In this document: one piece after another, positions 1-11,407 of the stretch
How the letters are laid out: each line of letters starts with the position of its first letter
Position numbering within the stretch: the stretch's first letter is position 1
NCBI GenBank assembly: GCA_002812745.2
Contig: NCSJ02000042.1
Location: forward strand, 62,001-126,000
Origin: Scytalidium lignicola
Lineage: Eukaryota > Ascomycota > Leotiomycetes
DNA length: 64,000 nucleotides
Direction: 5' to 3'
Notes under the pieces: generated by a model
What the model was told of the DNA's origin: nothing
The model's database searches: none
What the model saw: the letters and a program-made list of their open reading frames with translations, nothing else
Position numbers and translations under genes: made by a program

Positions 1-700
1 TTTTTATTAATATAACCTTCGCCATATGTATAATCTTGGAAAGTAAAGCGAACATCATTAGGGAATGGGTTGATTGATTCAATTGAAGCCATTTTGAGTA
101 AAGAATTATTCAATTAATGGTAGCAAAGTAGGAGAAAGGTAGCAAAGTGGGAGAAATATGAGCTACACCACCATGGTAGGGTAGGTAAGTTGAATCAGTA
201 GTTTGCATATGGCCTAGGCCATAAGCCAACTGTCAAATTGCTGTATGGCCTAGGCCGTTGGCCAACGGTCAGGGTTGGCGTATGGCCTAGAACATATATA
301 ATATTATATTTTTAATAAAAGAAAAAGATAATTTAAAGGTTATTAATTAATTAATTTAATAAAAAGTTAAAAGATTTAAAAAGCAAATAGCTTATAAAAG
401 CTCCTTAACAACATAAAAGGCTCAAGAGATAACTCAATCAAGTACAATTACTTAGGAAGTAGTGAAGATGGCAAATCCAGAGGGTATAACACAGACCTTG
501 CTAGTATTACAACGACAGCTATCTAAGTACTCAGGGTGTGGAAGTACAAAGTATAAAATAAACAAATACTCTAATTTAGCTAGCAATTAGATATATCGCA
601 ATATATTTGTTTTGTAGTTGAATATTTGGTGGTAGAATTGAGAATTGGTGGGGAGGTGGGCCGGTAGATCGGGTGGGCCGGTAGACCGGGAATTACGTTA
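1..700. other. AT-rich non-coding left edge
   Basis: No open reading frame with recognisable protein similarity is visible. The stretch is AT-rich with a few GC-rich palindromes near 205-292 (listed separately). A GC-rich doublet near 660-691 repeats the phrase GGGCCGGTAGA twice just before the start of the VPS39-like pseudogene. Confidence 0.6.
204..292. repeat. Cluster of GC-rich palindromes
   Basis: Directly visible: the 16-base perfect palindrome TATGGCCTAGGCCATA at 208-223, a second TATGGCCTAGGCC at 244-256, the palindrome CCGTTGGCCAACGG at 255-268, and a third TATGGCCTAG at 281-290. They stand out from very AT-rich surroundings. They could be the remains of a small palindromic mobile element or a protein-binding cluster; function unknown. 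Confidence 0.55.
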
Positions 701-709
701 TTGCTCCAT

Positions 710-2071
710 TTTCCCGCTTACTTAACTTTTGTGATTCCGATGTCGTCAAAGAGATGCTTCTAGAGTGCGGAAGGTATAACGATTTAGTCAATTTTTTCAA
801 TGGAAAGAAATTACATCGCCGAGCTCTTGAGCTACTTAGAAAATTCGGAATGGCGGAGGTAGAAGACAATTCCGCCTCAATCCTCCGCGGGCCGCAAAGA
901 AGCATTAATTATCTTCAGAATCTACAACCCGAATTAATCGATCTTATTTTTGAGTTTGCTGAATGGCCCCTTCGAGAGAATCCCGATCTTGGTATGAAGG
1001 TGTTCCTAGCAGATACAGACAATGCGAAGGCTTTGCCTAGGGGCAAAGTAGTGAAGTATCTGCAAGATATTGATATGGACCTTGCAATCAAATATATTGA
1101 GCATATAATTAACGAGCTCAAAGATTTAACTCCTGAATTTCATAACTTGTTAGTTAGCGCTTACGTTCAAAAATTGAAGGCTATGAAAGATAGAGATTCA
1201 GAAAGTTGGGGTGCATTAATGGAGAGGCTGCTTGTTTTCCTCCGGTCCAGTAAACAAATAATTAGTACTCACTCTCGAAAGCTTTTCGGTTAATACCTAA
1301 AAATTGTTGGTGCGAAGACCCTTTCACTTTCCACATACTAACTAGGGCGGACCCATCATTCTATGAAGCATTAGCAGTTATATTGAGTAATATGGGACAG
1401 CACAAACAGGCACTAGAAATTTATGTTTTAAAGATGAAGAACTTCGAAAAAGCAGAAGAGTAAGATGATTTCTACGAATTTGTGTTCGTACTACTCACTT
1501 CGGTAGATACTGTAATAGAATCTACCTTCTGCAAGACCCCCATATTACTCCGCTTACTCAAAGCCAACGTGGTTCAAATGAGCACGGCGATTCCATGTCG
1601 CCAATCTATCACACGCTCCTATCCCTCTATCTCACACCCCCTCCGCCCAACCAGCCAAACTGGCCATCAGCAATGTCTCTTCTGTCAAAGCATAGTGCCC
1701 GTCTCCCTGCCTCCTTAACTTTAGATCTCATACCGCCAACCGTCCCTGTTGCGGAGCTTAAATCTTATTTCCAGGGCTGTATCAGGGTGGCAAATTCAAT
1801 TGCCAATGAATGTCATATTATGGCCGGTCTCTGGAGGAGTGAGGTAGCGAAAGCTCAAATAACGCTCTTGTTCGGTGGTGATATGTCTGGAAAAGACAAC
1901 AAAAGCCGGGGGAGAAGGGTCATCGTACAGGAAGAGGGAATTTGTGGTGTGTGCCATAAAAGGTTCGGGAGGAGCGTAGTTACCATATTTCCAGATAACT
2001 CTGTTGTGCATTATGGATGTTCAGCCAGAGTTAATAATTACAAGGTCAGAGGTAGTATAGAAGACCTGTGA
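710..2071 (+). pseudogene. Degenerate C-terminal part of VPS39/VAM6
   Basis: The translation resembles the C-terminal half of Vam6/Vps39, the HOPS tethering subunit that acts at the vacuole. It covers the helical repeat region (visible in frame from about 710 to 1293) and the C-terminal zinc-binding segment with CGVCHKRF and a final HYGC (about 1595-2071). The homology changes frame twice. After a stop at 1291-1293 it resumes at about 1350 (FYEALAVILSNMGQHKQALE), hits an in-frame TAA at 1461-1463 where the family continues KAEEYC, and resumes in the third frame at about 1595. The N-terminal beta-propeller half is absent from the 700 bases upstream. A truncated, frameshifted copy is therefore far more likely than a functional gene; a working copy would be expected elsewhere. 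Family identity is by recall of conserved phrases, not by a search. Confidence 0.8.
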
Positions 2072-2441
2072 TCTGAACCTGAGCTCCTGCTGCTTTTGTC
2101 TGAGCCGTGAGCGAGCTAAGCTAAAAGGGTCTGAAGTAGCATAGGTGGCAAATCCCTCCTCATCTACAACTGCTATTACCTACAGTAGCTTTATTGCCTA
2201 CCATGAATTTCTTGGTTGGAAACTTAAAACAAATGATAATAGAAGGACAAATAATAAGATTCGCTTGTGTACAGTATACCAGATCCAGCACCTTTTGACC
2301 ATAGCCCAAGTTACTAGAAGGAGTTATCAAGAGAGAAGAAGAAGAAGATTACAAAAGACTACATATAATTTGCTTGTCAACAAGAATTAACTCAAGCATA
2401 CTGTACTAGATTGTTTGATTTCTCCATACTCGTGAAATGTT

Positions 2442-3468
2442 TCAGTGCTCAACATTTGAGATCTCACCATTCGAAAGCTCGAACTCAGCGTTCGATCCTC
2501 CACTTTCCCTATCAACTATAGCTTTTCTTGCCTGATTTGAGAAGTTTGACGGATACCAGATACTGAAAACACCCATCACTGCTGCCATAGGCACTGCGTC
2601 AAATACATAGAGATAGACCTCGTGCAGCATGATTGTCCCTTCGAAACCCTGAACGAACTCTGCTACACGGACAATTGATCGGATCATGATGAACCCGCTT
2701 GTGATGTACACTATGTACAGAAACTTCTTCCAAGGTAAGGAAGGATCATCGCATCGACTGGTTGGCCTGGCGCGTAATCGACGATGGAAGACCAGCGCGA
2801 CGACAACGAAGAAGCCGAAGATTACGATCTGGATCAACAGCCCTGCTAAGACGATATGAGAGCCTAGATTTGATGTTGATGCGTGACTGCTCGCCATCAG
2901 TCCACCACCTATATGAAGTTAGATCTGGCCTTGTTGCAGATTCAAATCTAAATGGTAACATGATCGTTCATACGTACCGCCAAGCTGGACAAAGAAAGAG
3001 ATCACATCGCTCGTCACGAAGACCTTCGTCAACCATCTTTTCTTGATCGGACTGAGCGATTCCCCATCCACGCTGATGATAATGCGACCCAGTATCATGT
3101 AGATACTAGCTGCGAAAAGTGCTGGAGCAAGGAGCAAAAGAAGGGTCTGAATGACAAAGGGACCAATAGTCGGATTTGGCGCTTGTTTATTAGATACTGC
3201 ACGAGATATATATCCAACAAATTCGACTGCAACAATAGATGTCAGCAAATGTTGAGGGATTGAGATGAGTGCAACGGAAGTTGAAAGGAGGGAAGTGCAT
3301 ACAAACTCCGCCGATGGCCAAGGGGATAAAGTACCAAGTCCTGTGCTTTGAGATCAGGATCGAATGCCAAATGGTTAGTGCCCCGAACAAAACTGCCAAA
3401 ATGCAGGCACCGGCCAGAGAGGGATCGTAGTGATAGTATTTGAAATGTGGTTCCGAATCCGACGACAT
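2442..3468 (-). CDS. RTA1-like multipass membrane protein
   Basis: Three exons are inferred at 3468-3303, 3226-2978 and 2908-2442, with GT-AG junctions and frame kept, giving 293 aa. The product has about seven hydrophobic helices. It carries the family phrase PFVIQTLLLLLAPALFAAS followed by YMILGRII, then VQLGGGGLMASS after the second splice, both typical of the RTA1 family. Known members (yeast Rta1, Rsb1) sit in the plasma membrane and are linked to 7-aminocholesterol resistance and sphingoid-base translocation. The start ATG at 3468 gives a short polar N-terminus before helix 1. Length fits the family (about 280-350 aa). No clear functional partner is adjacent. The substrate cannot be inferred. 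Confidence 0.9.
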
Positions 3469-4023
3469 TGTGATGGTAGCACTTGTTAGTCGTGTTGAGA
3501 TTTTTGCAGAATTTTGGGTTGAAAATAATTATAGGTGAAGCAGGCGATAAAGTACAAAGTTCAGAATAAATGTTGGTAAAAGGAATGAAGAATCGAAGTT
3601 AGAATGAGAGGTAGAAAGAAGGAATTGAGCTGGTTAAGTAGTACAACCTGCTCCGCAGACAACCCTTTGCTGGGCTGTGCTCAATAAAACAACATAATTG
3701 TCATGGACGGGGTATAAGAGTCCCAGATTTTGGAATTCGAATATCATTGGCCAAAATCACAAGAATAATAAGAATTGTTGTCTTCTAACTCGATGCCTAA
3801 GACTGGATACACGATCTCGTCGGCCTGCTACGCGGCCCACTCGCAGCATGGCACTCGATGCGGCTAGAGAGCTTAAATTATCACACTCCGCCACGGTCGT
3901 CTATGTCCAGTTATCAGAAATTTTGGAACGGTGCTCAATACGTCTATTCTCAAGCTGCGTCATGTTGAATACGTGGGTTGATTTCACTACACCCTCAATT
4001 CATACATTCGTATACTTCATATT
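3469..4023. other. Intergenic, no gene seen
   Basis: This is the upstream region of the RTA1-like gene and the 3' side of the converging neighbour. Short open frames lack similarity, codon pattern and splice context. Nothing else was recognised. Confidence 0.5.
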
Positions 4024-5524
4024 TCAATATTTTAAATAATCAAAACAGTTCTCTAACTCCCCCGCCTCGACACTACTATCACGCGGTCCTCCCAAAGGAC
4101 TCGCCATCTCATTCATCTTCTCCACAATCCACTCTTTCTGCTGGGCATCCGGGACCAGATACGCAACGCGGAACGCAAATTCCATAGCCAGACTCCTAAC
4201 TGCCGAGCAATTGCTACTGTACTCGTACGATTGACATATCTGTTTCGATAGTATAAGATTCTCGAGCTGGTAGTAGGACGTCTGGGAATCGGAGAGTACG
4301 AGTAGAGCGGAATTTATAAGGACCATCGTCGCTGCGTAGGTGCAGAGCAAGTATACTGCATTCTTACACGTGTAGGCGATACTGGTTTCGAAAAATTCTG
4401 TGGAAGGGTATACGGTCGTGTGAAGTAGTTCAGCGTAGTCTGGGGTACTTCTCCACGTCTCGAGATTGTGGCGGAGGAGTACAAGTTGCTCACAAAGGAA
4501 AGTATTTTGCCCCGAGTCTATCATAGATATCGGCTGTGTCTCTCTCAATAAAGAGAGAATATTTGGGAGTCTTGAGAGAAGGGAGAACAAGGCGTTAAAA
4601 GGTGATTCGATACGTCGGCATACTCTGCGCCACTGCGGCGTATCCAGGAAACATCTTCGCCGGTAGAGTATACATTCAACGACCTGTCACTGATTATTAT
4701 GGAACTCTTCCTGGGAGACTATGAGGAGACTATGAATTAGACATACAATTGCCCCCTGAAGGGTGTGGAGCATTCTATATGCGAAAGGTTCTCCGAATTG
4801 ACCAGGACCACTCGCCTCAATCAATCGAGCGGCTCCACCAGCATGCCGAATTGAGGCATTGAAGTCTGCACAAAGTAGCTGCTGTATAATAATCAGAATC
4901 TGGGTGTAGTGACTGTGGATGGACCGACGAACCTCAAATATACCAAGTAGCATCGCTGCGCATAACGTCCCTGTGGTCCTCGCAAGTTTTGGGTCCGCAA
5001 TACAGAGCTGAAGTTCAGATAGAGCTAGACTATATTGTATGCGGCTCTGAACAAGACTGCGACAGCTCGGATTTAGTAGCGTTTCATGAGCCAGGCAAAG
5101 CGCTTTCATAGAGAGATCACAGGCCAGGCTTAACCCCACGTGACGTGGCAATTCGGTCACGAAAGTAGTCTTACTGAGTGAGGCTACGCTCTTCACTGCT
5201 GGGAGATCTGGCCTGAATGTCTGGTAGAGCTCTAATGAGAGCCTCTCGGATGGGGAAGTAGTCACGCGCGGAGGAACGCTTTGCTTTAAAAGAGTTTGTG
5301 GCGAGTTGGCTTTCCCTTTCAACCTTGGGCCCTCATCCATGAACTTCAGCCGAGTAGGATAGCCAGGGCATGTTAGCTTGCTATTTGTACATCTAAGGCA
5401 TGCCGGCCTTCTCTCGTCGCACTGATTCGGTCAGTTGGGGCACCAAAGAAGCCTGCATCCTACGAACCTTGACTTTTCGTCGTCGGCATATTTGGCAACC
5501 ACGGCTCAGGGGAATGCCAACCAT
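4024..5524 (-). CDS. Zn2Cys6 transcription factor
   Basis: Three exons are inferred: 5524-5468 (19 codons), 5421-4747 and 4683-4024, giving 463 aa. The binuclear zinc cluster is split by the first, 46-bp intron: GCQICRRRKVK comes from exon 1 and CDERRPACLRCTNSKLTC from exon 2, giving C-x2-C-x6-C-x6-C-x2-C-x6-C. Intron position within the cluster is typical of fungal regulators. The second junction restores the phrase CILYRRRCFLDTPQW and then PFNALFSLLSRLP, characteristic of the fungal-specific C-terminal domain (Fungal_trans_2 type). Start codon choice rests on the ATG lying six codons before the zinc cluster. It is expected to be a nuclear DNA-binding regulator; target genes are unknown. Without the short first exon the protein would wrongly appear to lack a DNA-binding domain. 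Confidence 0.88.
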
Positions 5525-6370
5525 CACGATAACTTCCGCAGTGGTACCCAGCAGAGCTTACGGATTTGTTATTTCGTAGGGATTAAGCTCTGCTCTGACT
5601 TTATGAAGCTAGATAACATTGTCCTCTACCGCTGCCTAAGAACGACCTTGTCAATCTATCCGGATGAGGCTGCAGTGCTGCGGATGCGTACGTGTGCCAC
5701 CACTCGTGCTCTAAGCTGGAGAACCAATCAGATAATTATGGTTGAATTTTGATTTCTCCTAGGTACAACCTTAAATAACACGGAGTCCACTATCATGCTT
5801 GGCATCGTCTCTGCAAGAACATCACCAAAATTCTCCTTGAGATGAGTTTATCTATAACTTTACAAAACGTTCATTAAAGTACAAACATTAGAATCAAACT
5901 TATCAAGTACTCTATGAACTTAGTGTTTACCATTTTTTTAAAATCGAAATAATAAACAGTTTATTCAATATTCCTTGTTCGGATCCTTTCCCACGTGACC
6001 GCAGCATAACACCAAGTTGGGCTAGCGCCATTTGTCAGGTACCAGCTATTTTCGAGACATCAAGTTGCATCATGCCAGGCTACAATGATATCTGGATTGC
6101 GCATCGCACTAGATCCGGTCAAGAATGCTCCCGAAGTAGAGATACAATAGAAGTGCTGGTATATCCGGATCCTCGGAGGTAATCAAAGTGTTTATCAAGG
6201 GGTCCAGCTTTGTATAAATCAAGCAATAGCATTCATCTAATGCTATTTTCCTATAACTGGTTTTTTTTTTTGCGTCAGTCACAGCTTCAACTCTTACCAT
6301 TGCGATTGTTCCTCTCCTTTTTCTCTCTCTTTATTTGAAACTTTTGTACCGCGTTCGCAGTGTCAACACG
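5525..6370. other. Intergenic, no gene seen
   Basis: This is the divergent upstream region between the Zn2Cys6 gene and the Ytp1-like gene. It holds a poly-T tract near 6260 and a CT-rich stretch at about 6308-6335, a common feature just before fungal start codons. Open frames here show no recognisable protein. Confidence 0.5.
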
Positions 6371-8218
6371 ATGAGGTGGCTTGGCCTGATATTGGGTGCA
6401 ACTCTCTTTCAAGCACTGCCTTTAGCAGCGACAGTCGTAAACTCAAGCACCCCAGAAACCCTTAAATCCAGCACTATATCGGAGAGCTATTTCAGAGATG
6501 ACACTGCGTCGAACGTTCTCTACGCACATATCTTATTCATGCTCCTGAGTTGGGTCGGCGTTCTGCCAATTTGTTTGTCACATTTCATTCGCCCTTATAT
6601 AAGTCTGGAATCTAATCTTTCTAACAAGACGTGATGCTTAATATCGCGGGCTCTAACCTGCGGTACCTTCTACATATCGCCTTCTTAGCCTGTCATGGGA
6701 TCGGGATAGTTCTCGGCCTAGCATATAATTCTAGGACGCCAGATCTATATCCAGGAAGCTCACACAACAAACTTGGATGGGTATTGACAGTCCTAATCAC
6801 CATACATTTTGTAATTGGTGTATTGAGATCCTTCATGAAGCATAGGGATCCTGATAGGGAACGTGATACAGACCACGAGCTGGCACCATTCATTTCGTCG
6901 CCTAAACCCGGAGATGAACTGGACTCGAATGACTCCAACCAAAGTTCGTCACCCAGGGACATATCTCCATGTCCCTCAAGATCAGAGTGCCAAGCAGAGG
7001 ATACCCACAGTGAAACATTATACGATGTCTACTTAACCCATAACTCAAGCCTTCATCACCGTTTCAACGAACCAACGACATGGAGTCAACGTTGGTCGAA
7101 CAATTTCGAACGTCATTTCGTCATCCGGCTAGTAGATATTAGCTACGAAATTATTCTTCGTGTTTTTCCTATCCTTGGATTTGTTGCTATTTGCTCTGGA
7201 ATTGTTAGCATGGCGGGAATTTTCGTACGTACCTCTCGAACTTCACGTGCTAGCCTCTCTAATTGGAAACAGCGCGGCGAGCATGTTTTGAATGGCCTCG
7301 CACACTTCATAAAAGGCGGCGTTTTCTTCTGGTTTGGCATTCTCACGCTCGGTCGCTGGGCAGGCTGCCCTTCTCGTCAAGGATGGGCCTGGAATTTACA
7401 GCCTTTGAGACGAGAACACAACCCCTTGTCTATGGAAACGATCGAGTGTTCCCTCATCTTTCTGTATGGGATCACAAATGTCTTTCTAGAGCACTTGACT
7501 GCATGGGGACAGGCATGGTCTCCGATGGACCTCGAACATGTTGGGGTTTCGTTGCTATTTATCGGAGGTGGACTCGTGAGTGAAACTTATGTAAAGCAAT
7601 CGGGGCCTCTCTGATCTAAACATAGTGTGGATTGATGGTCGAGTCAAAAGCATTACGTGGGACTGAAGCACACGATATGCACCTCAATAACGACGGCGTT
7701 TCCAAGCCTACACATGTTCGATCTCGCATACGTATCAACCCCATACCTGCTATGATCATATTCCTTCTCGGCTTGATTATTTCAGGGCACCATCAGACGA
7801 GCAAGGAGTCTACCATGATGCACAACCAGGTACCCTCCCAATTCCGAGATCACTTTTATAGTACGCCTGACGAGAACAGGTCGGCAACTTCCTCGCTGGA
7901 GCCTCCGGGGCCCGTTGCATCACCTACCTCTTCCTGCACATCTCCCCTCCAATTTCAGTATCTCCATCAAGACCGCCTTCCGAACTGGTCTGCTCATTTT
8001 GTCTGATGTGTGGAGGTGTCATACTTATGGCGAGTGTACGTTTCTATCTGCACACCACATGCACCAATATTCCGAGCTGACAGCGAGTATAGAACAAAGA
8101 TACGGTCCAAGCCATGATTGATAATCATATCCCTGCAATGTTTGTGGCGACAGTGACTATGGGCACGACAGCCATTATCATGGCGTGGGTTATCTTTGCC
8201 ATTACTTTGAAAGGGTGA
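6371..8218 (+). CDS. Ytp1-family multipass membrane protein
   Basis: Five exons are inferred: 6371-6572, 6629-7575, 7626-7829, 7880-8035 and 8093-8218, in frame throughout, 544 aa. Exon 1 encodes a hydrophobic leader (MRWLGLILGATLFQALPLAA) consistent with a signal peptide, then a first helix. The N-terminal half matches the DUF2427-type domain and the C-terminal half the Ytp1 domain, with phrases such as LGRWAGCP, GITNVFLEHL, and MASNKDTVQAM near the end. About ten membrane helices are predicted by eye, with a polar acidic/serine loop around residues 140-200. Yeast Ytp1 is a membrane protein of unknown function with weak resemblance to mitochondrial electron-transport proteins, so no reaction is proposed. 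The first-exon boundary (GTTTGT donor) is the least certain junction. Confidence 0.88.
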
Positions 8219-8424
8219 GCCGCTGCGAGGGAAGAAAGGCAGAAAAGCAAGCCATTGTCATGAGCCTGAACACAATATATAGTTCTCAAGTTTATACAGC
8301 AATAGACATTGTCCCCTTATGTTTTATTTTTGCGTGAAGGTGTATATACATAAAATTCCGTCAAGTAAATCTATAGACATAACTAAGTCTCAGGAGTGCC
8401 GCTTCATCTTACACCGACAAATTT

Positions 8425-8964
8425 CTACTGGGTCCAAAACTGCACATCGCTCCAAGTGACGGTGATGGCACCGGAGCCACTGTCGCTCGTGTAGGCGCCG
8501 CACTTGTCGTAAAAGCTACCACCGGGGGCATTATTATCGGTGTACGACTCTACGCCATTTACGTAGACGGAGTACGTTTGGTTGTCGGCATCATGTATCG
8601 TGTTGATGGTCACAGTAGCGCCAACCGTTGCCACACCGCTAGCAATGGTTTTACCGCCCTCTACGTTGTAGATATCTCCGGTGCTCTTAATACCCATGAT
8701 GAAGTATGGTCCGGTGGGGCCATTGAAGGTCTGCTTGAGCGCGATGCGGTCGCCAGTCAGGGAGGTGATCTGGAACTCGCCTCCGAATTGGTGTATGCCG
8801 GACGTGTAGTCGTTGGTATACCGGCGCTCAGCACGTAGGTGTCCGTTCGAGCAGCCCGAGCCGCTTGTGCTGCCATTAGGATCTGTTGGGAGGGTAAAAG
8901 TGTCTCCAGACACCACGCCGCCAGCACATTCCTGAGTATTGAAGCTGGGGTTGACCTCTGTCCA
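8425..8964 (-). pseudogene. 5'-truncated polysaccharide-lyase-like fragment
   Basis: About 179 codons are open on the minus strand, ending with the stop at 8425. The sequence looks like the beta-jelly-roll (concanavalin-A-like) lyases of the PL7/PL20 type. It has an arginine-rich RAERR motif followed by GIHQFGG, a FNGPTGPYFIMG strand, INTIHDADNQTYSVYVNG, and a terminal FYDKCGAY then VTWSDVQFW. These enzymes are normally secreted and cleave uronic-acid polymers by beta-elimination. Here no signal peptide or start codon is present: reading upstream, the frame enters an AT-rich inverted-repeat element at about 8964 and similarity stops. The remaining core is intact, so the loss looks recent or caused by the element. 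Whether PL7 or PL20 is the right family is undecided. Confidence 0.65.
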
Positions 8965-9114
8965 GGGTTTGTCAAGATTAAATTTAGTTTTGTAAGAAGT
9001 TAATTAATTTTAGTATAACTTCATACCAATTAAGTTAATTTTAGTATCAAGTCAGATTAATTTAATTAGGATTACTGTACCGTACTAAATTAATTAATTA
9101 AAATGCCAACCCTG
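8963..9114. mobile_element. Short inverted-repeat element (MITE-like), about 152 bp
   Basis: The left end reads CAGGGTTTGTCAAGATTAAA and the right end reads, in reverse complement, CAGGGTTGGCATTTTAATTA. These are imperfect terminal inverted repeats around an AT-rich core of TTAATTAA-type words. No coding potential. It abuts the truncated lyase reading frame. A clear target-site duplication is not seen. Confidence 0.5.
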
Positions 9115-11407
9115 CACGGAACACGTAGCTCAAGGTGGACCAACACCAGAATCGATCGAAAGTCCCCTGCGCCACCCGTAGCGGTAAGGTGATCGATCAT
9201 TGGTGTCTGGTGTAGATTTACCGGAATTGAGTGTCGATTTAATTAGCTTAGGTCTTTAATAAGCATCTATATAGAACAATAATAAGACTCCGTCTTGTAT
9301 ATAGCCGCTAAATCTAGTTCTGTTATTCCTTAACGGTACTGTTTAACTTTGTCCATATGTAGAGTCTGACCTTGCGCGACTATAAGATGGATTAGACGGG
9401 TCATGGTGCCCTGACTGTATCTGAGGAAAATCTTGAGGCAAAGAAATAACATGGCAGCGGTGAAGAAGGTTAGTGTCGTAAACGCTTATTATTATTAATT
9501 TCTTTCCCTTCTCTTCTCTTCTCTTCCTTTTATCTGGCCCTTGTCAAACCAAGTGTCTGATCCTGCAGGTATGGAAAATCCGATTGAGCTAGAAGGAACC
9601 TATTTGATTTGATCTTTCTTCAGATTCGGTTCCCTCATTGGCTTTCCACATATTGTGGAGGTGGCCTCTCGGACTTTGCCAAACCCCCATCCATCTCCAC
9701 GAAGCTTTGGCATTCCGCCTCAGGAATAGCCTGCTTAATTAGTTAAGTTACATTATTCAGACCCCTATTAAGACAACCACTATTAGGGATAAGTTGTCAT
9801 CTTTTTGGTTCCTTATGTAAGCTACATTAGTGCAGCACCAACGGCTGTTTTGGCCAGCCAGTGTGTTTCGGAGTCGGTCTGGGCAACACTAGTGATTGCT
9901 CAAAACTCTTACTCCGTTTGGTGAGGCTTCAAACTTTTCCACTTTTAGTTTCCAAATGCATTCTCGACTCTAAGATAACTTACTATGCTTACATTTTAGA
10001 CTTACTATGGTGTACAGATCGGAGTGCAGGGAGATCGGTATCCGGAGTGTACAGTGCCTAGCCACACTCCCAGTTGAGACTAGAAGGCTTGAGTAGAAGA
10101 TCTGTGGTCCGAGAGAGCAATAGTCAGATGGTCCTTAACAACCGGATTTGACTGCTGGTTGGGAATTCGTTGTCTCACTTCAATAGTGACTGCCGGACAA
10201 GACAAGTTCTTCTAGATAGACATTTCTCAATTCATGTGTTCTTATCATCCAGACTGGATAAAGACACCACCAGTATCCAACAAAGAGTTCCTCTTGGATT
10301 TTGAATTGTCTACTTTTATCGTTAACTTTTAATCATGCATATGATCGTGGCTGAACTGGTGGTGGCGCGCTACGAGAAGCCAGCGAGCCCTATCCCGTTA
10401 AGACCTTCGACGCAGGCATTCTAGATGGTGCCGAGTACGGTGCTTTGACGGGCTTTATGGGTTCTAGGGAGGATCAGTCAGACCTTGGGCCAGATACATG
10501 GGATGTTCGTGAATAGTTTTCAGTCACAGGCTCCTTAGTAGAAGTTAAGGTTGGGGCTTTTCTAGCGCCGGAGCCTGGTTCCCGTAAAATCAAAATCTAT
10601 GAAAAAGTTCCTGTGTCAATGTATAAATCCTAGTGCAGTGCTTAGATTGTGCATTTTATGCTTGACTAATACCTAAATAGGAATATCTCATCCAATCAAT
10701 TCTCAGAAAGCTTGGTTACACGTGTAAACGAGATTACTGCACAGTTTTTATGCAGTAGTTATTATGTATGCACAATTGGCCATGGCCTGTCAGGCGAAGA
10801 GATAAAGGGTTAAGAAGAGAGAAAATTATTGTTTCATAATTATTATAACTACAATTATATATATTATATGTTAATATGTAAGGAAATCTGTGACATGGGG
10901 TCTCTAAGGGTTGATTTGGTTGGCCAGTAGTCTCCACATATATGAGTAAAGAATGAAGTTCTTTTATTATCGTATATTGATATTTCCTGAATCATAATAT
11001 CAATACACAAAAATATGATTTCAAATCAAAGCTTTAACTCGTGGATTATGTGCAGCTCAAAGATAAAACGGCATGAGTTCGGGTATAAAGATGTAGTCAA
11101 TAACTTTGCCATACTTAAGGTCAAAGATGGGGTTCTAGTAAGTTTTCCCTCTTATTTCCACGATATTAACCAGTGACATGATTCAAATCGCTTACAAGGT
11201 AACAGTTGGCCCCACTCGCTCGGATTATGATTGCCGAAGACGGAGCTTAGCACATCTGTTTACAGAGATAGCGGTGATGCTGTCACACGCTTTAGTGATT
11301 TTTTCCAGCTTCTTTCTCTGTTACTGAAAAGCAATATTCAATCCTGCTAGTTGTGCGGATACTTAATTCTAATCCACCTGTCGACGTTGTTGAACAATCT
11401 TTTTTCA
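9115..11407. other. Long intergenic stretch, no gene recognised
   Basis: About 2.3 kb without a reading frame that shows protein similarity or consistent splicing. Short open frames at about 9861-10061 and 10734-10937 are unconvincing. A CT-rich run lies near 9500-9530. A local near-inverted pair of CACCAG/CTGGTG plus ATCGATC words lies at about 9140-9215. The last few hundred bases are the promoter side of the MFS gene at 11408. Confidence 0.5.

Noticed and set aside
6335..6370. Longer start for the Ytp1-like protein
   Set aside because: The upstream codons begin at TTG; the first ATG at 6371 starts directly at the hydrophobic leader.
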